A stretch of DNA of 64,000 nucleotides from Streptomyces sp. JH34 (GTDB taxonomy: Bacteria; Actinomycetota; Actinomycetes; Streptomycetales; Streptomycetaceae), in NCBI RefSeq assembly GCF_029428875.1, contig NZ_JAJSOO010000001.1, positions 5,793,501 to 5,857,500 of the forward strand. Direction: 5' to 3'. The translations under genes and the position numbers were made by a program. Under the pieces are notes generated by a model, which was not told the origin of the DNA, made no database searches, and saw only the letters and a program-made list of their open reading frames with translations. The stretch's first letter is position 1. Every line of letters starts with the position of its first letter. Positions 59,044 to 64,000 of this stretch are shown here, one piece after another.

Positions 59044-59472
59044 GTGGACATCGACGCGTGGGTGTGGTGGCTGATCGGCGCGGTGGGACTGGGCATTCCC
59101 CTCGTCCTGACCGCGATGCCCGAATTCGGGATGTTCGCCGTGGGAGCGGTGGCCGCGGCCGTCGTCGCGGCCCTCGGCGGCGGGATCGTCGCGCAAGTCC
59201 TGGTGTTCGTCCTGGTGTCGGTGGCCCTGATCGCGGTCGTGCGCCCGATCGCGGCCCGGCACCGTGCGAGCCAGTCCCCGCACGCCACCGGAATCGACGC
59301 GCTGAAAGGCCGTCAAGCCGTCGTCCTCGAACAGGTCGACGGCAGCGGCGGGCGCATCAAGCTCGCCGGCGAGGTCTGGTCCGCCCGCTCACTCGACGCC
59401 GACCAGACCTTCGAACCCGGCCGGCAGGTGGACGTCGTGGACATCGACGGTGCGACGGCCGTAGTCATGTGA
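59044..59472 (+). CDS. NfeD family membrane protein
   Basis: A 142-aa protein. Two or three TM segments lie at about 5-70, followed by a soluble OB-fold (about 80-142): ALKGRQAVVLEQVDGSGGRI, KLAGEVWSARSLD and VDVVDIDGATAVV, the NfeD C-terminal domain. NfeD proteins partner SPFH proteins in membrane microdomains, and the SPFH gene follows 128 bases downstream. GTG start immediately after a -10 box. Confidence 0.9.
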   Translation: MDIDAWVWWLIGAVGLGIPLVLTAMPEFGMFAVGAVAAAVVAALGGGIVAQVLVFVLVSVALIAVVRPIAARHRASQSPHATGIDALKGRQAVVLEQVDGSGGRIKLAGEVWSARSLDADQTFEPGRQVDVVDIDGATAVVM

Positions 59473-59600
59473 GCGAACCGGTCACACGGCAGGCCGCAGT
59501 CTGCCAAACTCGAAGTCGATCATCATGAGAATACGACCGTCATGACCGATCGACCACGATCACCGCGATCCGTCGGCAACCGAAGGGCACGAGGCACACG

Positions 59601-60530
59601 ATGCAACCGATCATCATCGTCCTGATCATTCTGGTGGTGCTCGTCTTCATCGCCCTGATCAAGACGATCCAGGTCATCCCGCAGGCCAGTGCCGCCATCG
59701 TCGAGCGCTTCGGCCGCTACACCCGCACACTCAACGCCGGGCTGAACATCGTCGTCCCGTTCATCGACTCGATCCGCAACAGGATCGACCTCCGCGAACA
59801 GGTCGTCCCCTTCCCGCCGCAGCCGGTGATCACCCAGGACAACCTCGTCGTCAACATCGACACCGTCATCTACTACCAGGTGACCGACGCCCGCGCCGCG
59901 ACGTACGAAGTCGCCAGCTACATCCAGGCGATCGAGCAGCTCACCGTCACCACCCTCCGCAACATCATCGGCGGCATGGACCTCGAGAGGACCCTGACCT
60001 CCCGCGAGGAGATCAACGCCGCACTGCGCGGAGTCCTCGACGAGGCAACCGGCAAGTGGGGCATCCGCGTCAACCGCGTCGAGCTCAAGGCCATCGAACC
60101 GCCCACCTCCATCCAGGACTCGATGGAGAAGCAGATGCGCGCCGACCGTGACAAGCGCGCGGCCATCCTCACCGCCGAAGGCATCAGGCAGTCCCAGATC
60201 CTCACCGCGGAGGGCGAGAAGCAGTCCGCGATCCTGCGAGCCGAAGGTGAGGCCAAGGCGTCGGCCCTCAAGGCCGAGGGCGAGGCGCAGGCGGTCCGTA
60301 CGGTCTTCGAGGCCATCCACGCCGGGGACCCGGACCAGAAGCTCCTCTCGTACCAGTACCTCCAGATGCTCCCGAAGATCGCCGAGGGCGACGCCAACAA
60401 GCTCTGGATCGTGCCCAGCGAGATCGGCGACGCGCTCAAGGGACTCAGCGGTGCCTTCGGCAACCTCGGCAGCGGGGCGCCCGGCTTCAACACCGGCACG
60501 GAGCGCAGGGAGCAGCCCCCGGTCGAATGA
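59601..60530 (+). CDS. SPFH/Band 7 (stomatin/QmcA-like) protein
   Basis: A 309-aa protein with an N-terminal TM (about 3-22) and the SPFH domain: IVERFGRYTRTLNAGLNIVV, FPPQPVITQDNLVVNIDTVI and VELKAIEPPTSIQDSMEKQM. A long Ala/Glu-rich coiled-coil (about 180-235) is followed by LQMLPKIAEGDANKLWIVPS. It scaffolds membrane microdomains and may regulate membrane proteases. Encoded after its usual partner NfeD. Confidence 0.92.
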   Translation: MQPIIIVLIILVVLVFIALIKTIQVIPQASAAIVERFGRYTRTLNAGLNIVVPFIDSIRNRIDLREQVVPFPPQPVITQDNLVVNIDTVIYYQVTDARAATYEVASYIQAIEQLTVTTLRNIIGGMDLERTLTSREEINAALRGVLDEATGKWGIRVNRVELKAIEPPTSIQDSMEKQMRADRDKRAAILTAEGIRQSQILTAEGEKQSAILRAEGEAKASALKAEGEAQAVRTVFEAIHAGDPDQKLLSYQYLQMLPKIAEGDANKLWIVPSEIGDALKGLSGAFGNLGSGAPGFNTGTERREQPPVE

Positions 60531-60608
60531 CCGCGAAACACCTTCGTGCATGATCAGTGAGGCCCCTCGACCTTCATGGCGGGGAGGCATCACTGACCAT
60601 CGAAGGAG

Positions 60609-61382
60609 ATGGCCTTGTCCATCTGGGAAATGCTCGCCGTCTTCGCGGCAGGTGTCGGCGCCGGAACGATCAACACCATCGTCGGTTCCGGCACGTTGAT
60701 CACCTTTCCGGTCCTGCTCGCCACCGGTCTGCCCCCGGTCACCGCGACCGTGTCCAACGCCCTCGGGCTGATCCCGGGCTCCATCAGCGGCGCCATCGGC
60801 TACCGCGCGGAACTCACCGGCCAGCGCCGCCGGACAGTGAAGCTGAGCGTCGGCGCGCTCGTCGGCGGCCTCACCGGTGCCACCCTCCTGCTGGCCCTGC
60901 CCTCCACGGCGTTCGAGACGATCGTCCCCGTCCTGGTGGCCCTCGCCCTGGTCCTGGTTATCCTGCAGCCGCGCATCAGCCGCGCAGTGCAAAGCCGCCG
61001 TGAGCGCACCGGCAGGGCAGCCCGCCCCGACGGCGGGCCCCTCCTGTTCACCGGCCTGATGCTCGCCAGCGTCTACGGCGGCTACTTCACAGCGGCCCAG
61101 GGCATCATCTACCTCTCCCTCATGGGCATGCTGCTCGACGACACGATGCAGCGCCTCAACGCCGTCAAGAACGTCCTCGCCGCCGTCGTCAACAGCGTCG
61201 CCGCGCTCTTCTTCCTCTTCGTCGCCGACTTCGACTGGACGGCGGTCGTCCTCATCGCGGTCGGTTCCGCGATCGGCGGCCAGGTGGGCGCCAAGGTCGG
61301 CCGCAGGCTCAGCCCGCGCTTCCTGCGTGCCCTGATCGTCGTCGTCGGTACCGTGGCCATCGTCCAACTGCTGCTGCGCTGA
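60609..61382 (+). CDS. TSUP family transporter (TauE/SafE type)
   Basis: A 257-aa protein with about eight TM segments in two repeats; VGAGTINTIVGSGTLITFPV and GTVAIVQLLLR mark the N- and C-termini of the family. TSUP proteins export or import sulfite, sulfoacetate or related organosulfur anions. Substrate unknown. GGAG precedes the ATG. Likely its own unit, ending at a hairpin. Confidence 0.88.
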   Translation: MALSIWEMLAVFAAGVGAGTINTIVGSGTLITFPVLLATGLPPVTATVSNALGLIPGSISGAIGYRAELTGQRRRTVKLSVGALVGGLTGATLLLALPSTAFETIVPVLVALALVLVILQPRISRAVQSRRERTGRAARPDGGPLLFTGLMLASVYGGYFTAAQGIIYLSLMGMLLDDTMQRLNAVKNVLAAVVNSVAALFFLFVADFDWTAVVLIAVGSAIGGQVGAKVGRRLSPRFLRALIVVVGTVAIVQLLLR

Positions 61383-61386
61383 GGGT

Positions 61387-61423
61387 CGGAGCCCGCCCCT
61401 CCGCGACGGGGGTACGGGCTCCG
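61387..61423. terminator. Hairpin between TSUP and HNH genes
   Basis: CGGAGCCCG / CGGGCTCCG arms around a C/G-rich inner stem, between convergent stop codons. Confidence 0.7.
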
Positions 61424-61451
61424 CACCCGTGCCCATGGGTGGACCAGGCGC

Positions 61452-61958
61452 TCACGCCGCCGAGCGCGTCAGCCACTCAGGCAGCGCCGAGCGGTCACCT
61501 GAGCCCAGCGCGAGCAGCATCGCGTCCGCCGGCGACGGCACGAACGGCTCACGCAGCAGCGGCATGCCCGCCTGCTCCGGGGTCCGGGCCGCCTTGCGGT
61601 GGTTGTCCTCCGCGCACGAGGCCACGGTGTTCAGCCAGGTGTCCTGGCCGCCCTGGGCCCGCGGTACCACGTGGTCCACGGTGCTGGCCCGCCGCCCGCA
61701 GTACGCGCACCGGTGCTGGTCACGTATCAGTACACCCCGTCTGGACCACGGAGCGTGTCTTCGGAAGGGCACCCGTACGTACCGGCAGAGCCTGATCACC
61801 TGAGGCACCGGGATGTCGACGGCGGCACCGCGCATACGGAGCCCGGGATGCGACTGCTCGACGACGGCCTTGTCCTGCAGGATCAGGACGACGGCGCGGT
61901 TCAGCGTCACCGTCGACAGTGGCTCGAAGCTCGCGTTGAGTACAAGTGTGTCCCGCAT
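61452..61958 (-). CDS. HNH endonuclease
   Basis: A 168-aa protein. The core (about 88-130) has CAYCGRRASTVDHVVPRAQG, giving a CxxC zinc pair and the D-H catalytic pair, then WLNTVASCAEDNHRKAARTP with the Asn, Cys and His that close the HNH fold. The N-terminus RDTLVLNASFEPLSTVTLNR is typical of a widespread actinobacterial HNH protein of unknown role; it is not a homing or restriction context. ATG 61958 with GGAGGTGG upstream; the longer frame is not used. Confidence 0.9.
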   Translation of the reverse strand: MRDTLVLNASFEPLSTVTLNRAVVLILQDKAVVEQSHPGLRMRGAAVDIPVPQVIRLCRYVRVPFRRHAPWSRRGVLIRDQHRCAYCGRRASTVDHVVPRAQGGQDTWLNTVASCAEDNHRKAARTPEQAGMPLLREPFVPSPADAMLLALGSGDRSALPEWLTRSAA

Positions 61959-62046
61959 CCCGCCCACCTCCCGTGTGCCGCCCGTCTGTCGGCGGGCCCG
62001 GAACAACTCTGTCCGGGCGGACCGTGATGGACAACGCAATAAAAAG

Positions 62047-62083
62047 TGCCCTGCCCTGATCTCTCCAAGACCAGGGCAGGGCA
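62047..62083 (-). terminator. Intrinsic terminator with U-tract after ybhB-like gene
   Basis: A 12-bp stem TGCCCTGCCCTG / CAGGGCAGGGCA. On the minus strand it is followed by CTTTTTATT, a true U-tract, unusual among the mostly U-less terminators here. Confidence 0.85.
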
Positions 62084-62099
62084 AACGGGAGGCGAACGT

Positions 62100-62633
62100 T
62101 CAGCTTTCGGGGGCGGCGTACTCCCCGATCAGCTGGGCCCGGCCCAGTGTGTGGAAACGCAGGTTGAATCCGACGACGGCGGGCGAGGCGTCACTGTCCG
62201 GCCCGAGCTTCTCGGTGTCCACGGCGTACACGGTGAAGACGTAGCGGTGGTTCTCCCCGGGAGGTGGCGCGGCTCCGCCGAACTCCTTCGCCCCGTAGTC
62301 GTTGCGGGCCTGCACGGCACCCTCGGGCAGCCCGTCGAACGCCCCGCTCCCCGCGCCGGCCGGAAGCTCCGTCACGGTGGCGGGGACGTCGAAGAGCACC
62401 CAGTGCCAGAATCCGCTGCCCGTGGGCGCGTCCGGGTCGAAGCACGTCACCGCGAAGCTCTTCGTCTCCGCCGGGAACCCCTCCCAGCGCAGCCGCGGCG
62501 AGGTGTTGCCCGCCGCGAACACCTGCGCGTCCGCCAGCACGGCACCCGGCGCGAGGTCCTCGCTCACCACGGTGAACGCGGGGACCTCGGGATGGAAGTC
62601 GTGCGGCAGCGGCGCCCTTTTCGGCTCGGTCAC
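62100..62633 (-). CDS. YbhB/YbcL family (PEBP-like) protein
   Basis: A 177-aa phosphatidylethanolamine-binding-protein fold. Hallmarks are SPRLRWEGFPAETKSFAVTC, FDPDAPTGSGFWHWVLFDVP and the end HRYVFTVYAVDTEKLG. Bacterial members bind small anionic ligands; function unclear. No signal peptide. Ends at a U-tract terminator. Confidence 0.92.
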   Translation of the reverse strand: MTEPKRAPLPHDFHPEVPAFTVVSEDLAPGAVLADAQVFAAGNTSPRLRWEGFPAETKSFAVTCFDPDAPTGSGFWHWVLFDVPATVTELPAGAGSGAFDGLPEGAVQARNDYGAKEFGGAAPPPGENHRYVFTVYAVDTEKLGPDSDASPAVVGFNLRFHTLGRAQLIGEYAAPES

Positions 62634-62689
62634 GTCAGCACCTCTCCTGATCGGCTGTGCGATGTCTTCCCACCGACCCTAGGGGGTGA

Positions 62690-63472
62690 TCAGAGCCAGT
62701 TGCGCTGACCGCCGACCTGGGCGAGCCACTGGTTCAGGTAAGCGGCCCAGTCCGTGCCCTGGAAGTCGTTCAGACCCACCTTGAACGCGCGGTAGGAGTC
62801 ACTGCCCTCGCTGAAGAGCCCCGGCTTCTTGTCCATCTCCAGGATGACGTCCATCTCGCGGTCGTCCGCGACGAACGTCAGCTCCACCTGGTGCAGACCC
62901 CGGTACTGCTGGGGCGGGAAGAACTCGATCTCCTGGTAGAACGGCAGGCGCTGGCGGGTGCCGCGGATGTGACCGCGCTCCATGTCGGCGCTGCGGAAGC
63001 CGAAGCCCAGCTGCCCGAAGGCGTCCAGGATGGCCTGCTGCGCGGGCAGCGGGTGCACGTTGATCGGGTCCAGGTCTCCCGAGTCCAGGGCGCGGGCGAT
63101 CTCCAGCTCGGTCGTCACCCCGATGTTCATGCCGCGCAGGTGCTGCCCGGCGAACATGGTGATCGGCGTCTCCCAGGGGATCTCCAGGCCGAAGGGCACG
63201 ACGTGCACCGCGCCGGCCTGCACCTCGAAGGCACCCCCGAGACGCAGCTTGGTGAACTCGATGTCCTGCTTCGTCTCCTGGTCCCCTCCCTCGACCTCGA
63301 CCCGCGCCTGCAGGCCGACCGAGAGACCCTCGATCTGCTGGGCGACGGATCCGCCCTGGATCCGTACCTCTCCCTGCACGACCCCGCCGGGGACGACGTT
63401 GAGTTCGGTCAGCTCGGTCTCGACCGAAGCACCGCCGGCACCCATGCTCGCGAGCAGCCGCTTGAAACCCAT
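62690..63472 (-). CDS. SpoOM-like sporulation control protein
   Basis: A 260-aa protein. The start GFKRLLASMGAGGASVETEL and later GEVRIQGGSVAQQIEGLSVG match the Spo0M family, an arrestin-like fold named from Bacillus sporulation. In Streptomyces the role is not well defined. ATG 63472 with a strong AAGGAGG; the longer upstream frame overlaps the glycosylase gene antisense and is not coding. Full length. Confidence 0.88.
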   Translation of the reverse strand: MGFKRLLASMGAGGASVETELTELNVVPGGVVQGEVRIQGGSVAQQIEGLSVGLQARVEVEGGDQETKQDIEFTKLRLGGAFEVQAGAVHVVPFGLEIPWETPITMFAGQHLRGMNIGVTTELEIARALDSGDLDPINVHPLPAQQAILDAFGQLGFGFRSADMERGHIRGTRQRLPFYQEIEFFPPQQYRGLHQVELTFVADDREMDVILEMDKKPGLFSEGSDSYRAFKVGLNDFQGTDWAAYLNQWLAQVGGQRNWL

Positions 63473-63557
63473 GTTTTCCTCCTTGGTCCTGACCCCTACA
63501 TACGCGCCATGACCGTAGCCGGTTCCCGTCGCGCCGAGCCCAGTACCCTCGGACGCT

Positions 63558-63812
63558 ATGAACGTGGGCATGGACCGAAGGCCGCTCGGGCGGGACTTCT
63601 TCGACAGGTCGGCCCGGGAGGTGGCACCCGACCTCCTGGGCCGTGTGCTCGTCCGGAGCACCGGCCAGGGCACCGTCGGGCTGCGGCTCACGGAGGTGGA
63701 GGCGGGGGAGGCCGACCCCGGCTCCCACGCGTTCCGCGGCCGGACGGCCCGCACCAGCGTGCTGTCCGGCCCGTCGGGACATTCGTATGTCTACTTCACC
63801 TATGGAATGTGA
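63558..63812 (+). pseudogene. Truncated DNA-3-methyladenine glycosylase gene
   Basis: An 84-aa N-terminal fragment of an AAG/MPG-type glycosylase: TPLTR-like start RRPLGRDFFDRSAREVAPDL, LGRVLVRST, LRLTEVEAGEADPGSHAFRG and HSYVYFTYGM, then TGA. Normal proteins are about 200 aa and continue after YFTYGM with a W/H-CLN segment. The usual TEVEAY is TEVEAG, so the conserved active-site Tyr is lost. Eleven bases after the stop a second, less similar glycosylase gene begins. Probably inactive. Confidence 0.8.
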
Positions 63813-63823
63813 AGGCAGTCAGC

Positions 63824-64000
63824 ATGAATGTCGATCTTCTCGCCCATCCCGCCGAAGAGGTCGCCCCCAGGCTGCTCGGGAGCGTCCTCACCTGCAAGAC
63901 CTCCGAGGGAACCGTGCGCCTCGCCGTCACGGAGACTGAGGCGTACTCCGGTGCGGCCGACCCGGCTTCCCATGCTTACCGGGGCCGGACACCCCGTAAC
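63824..64000 (+). CDS. Second DNA-3-methyladenine glycosylase gene, 5' part
   Basis: ATG 63824, with GAAGG about eight bases before, opens a frame that runs off the window: DLLAHPAEEVAPRLLGSVLT, then the segment VTETEAYSGAADPASHAYRG and RTPRN. The ETEAY active-site segment is intact, unlike the upstream fragment, to which it is only partly similar, so this is not a fresh tandem duplication. Repairs alkylated purines (family knowledge). The remainder lies beyond base 64000. Confidence 0.8.
   Translation, partial: MNVDLLAHPAEEVAPRLLGSVLTCKTSEGTVRLAVTETEAYSGAADPASHAYRGRTPRN

Overview
The window is about 64 kb of high-GC chromosomal DNA from a Streptomyces-type actinomycete. The evidence is the strong GC bias at third codon positions, frequent GTG and TTG starts, ATGA/GTGA overlapping operons, GC-rich palindromic terminators, and gene families typical of Streptomyces (Gbn-like HTH protein, Asp23/AmaP cluster, DUF3099, SGM_5486-type microprotein, FHA-ABC transporter, SpoOM-like protein). 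Order and content resemble the S. coelicolor core around SCO1793-SCO1861, recalled from memory and not searched. I see no rRNA, tRNA, CRISPR array, insertion sequence, prophage or biosynthetic gene cluster.

Layout. 1-0.9 kb: 3' end of an amidohydrolase gene, then a truncated secreted-protein gene (SCO1860/LAETG type). 1.4-10.6 kb: aerobic cobalamin island. A cobalamin riboswitch near 10.45-10.64 kb precedes a minus-strand operon of a 23-aa leader ORF, cobD, cobQ, a ChlI/ChlD-like cobaltochelatase subunit, cobO and cobB, all overlapping or nearly so. A plus-strand ZIP metal transporter and a divergent cobC follow. 10.7-12.3 kb: pit phosphate transporter plus a small membrane protein, behind a clear PHO box. 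12.5-16.9 kb: class II aldolase, alpha/beta hydrolase, an unrecognised protein, a VOC protein and a decayed zinc-metallopeptidase pseudogene. 17-20 kb: ABC-F ATPase, Gbn-like nucleoid protein, enoyl-CoA hydratase. 20.1-23.2 kb: Asp23/Gls24 and AmaP envelope-stress cluster. 23.3-28.1 kb: SDR, GH15 enzyme, SURF1-like protein, small zinc protein, DEDDh exonuclease. 28.2-31.9 kb: VIT-type transporter, a sterol desaturase fused to a YhhN-type lysoplasmalogenase, zinc alcohol dehydrogenase. 32-38.3 kb: secreted subtilase, DUF485-ActP acetate symporter pair, moaA, DUF3099 and GlsB membrane proteins. 38.3-44.3 kb: tyrS, tldE-tldD, fabG-fabI. 44.5-49.3 kb: secreted protein, FadR-type regulator divergent from a CynX/NimT MFS transporter with its microprotein, SixA-like phosphatase, serB. 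49.6-57.1 kb: FHA-ABC transporter, secreted transglycosylase, queA-SDR, GAF histidine kinase and NarL-type regulator. 57.3-64 kb: unrecognised protein, ABC ATPase, NfeD-SPFH pair, TSUP transporter, HNH nuclease, YbhB, SpoOM-like protein, and two tandem 3-methyladenine glycosylase genes, the first truncated.

Most of this is ordinary Streptomyces core. The points most worth a second look are: an apparent single-base frameshift in a C-run that joins the desaturase and lysoplasmalogenase genes; the truncated-plus-second alkyladenine glycosylase arrangement at the right edge; the leader ORF between the cobalamin riboswitch and cobD; the ZIP transporter divergent from cobC with no cobN in the operon; the perfect inverted repeat around the SURF1 promoter; and a recurring arrangement of a -10 hexamer six or seven bases before start codons, suggesting leaderless mRNAs. 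I found no convincing wholly novel multi-gene system.
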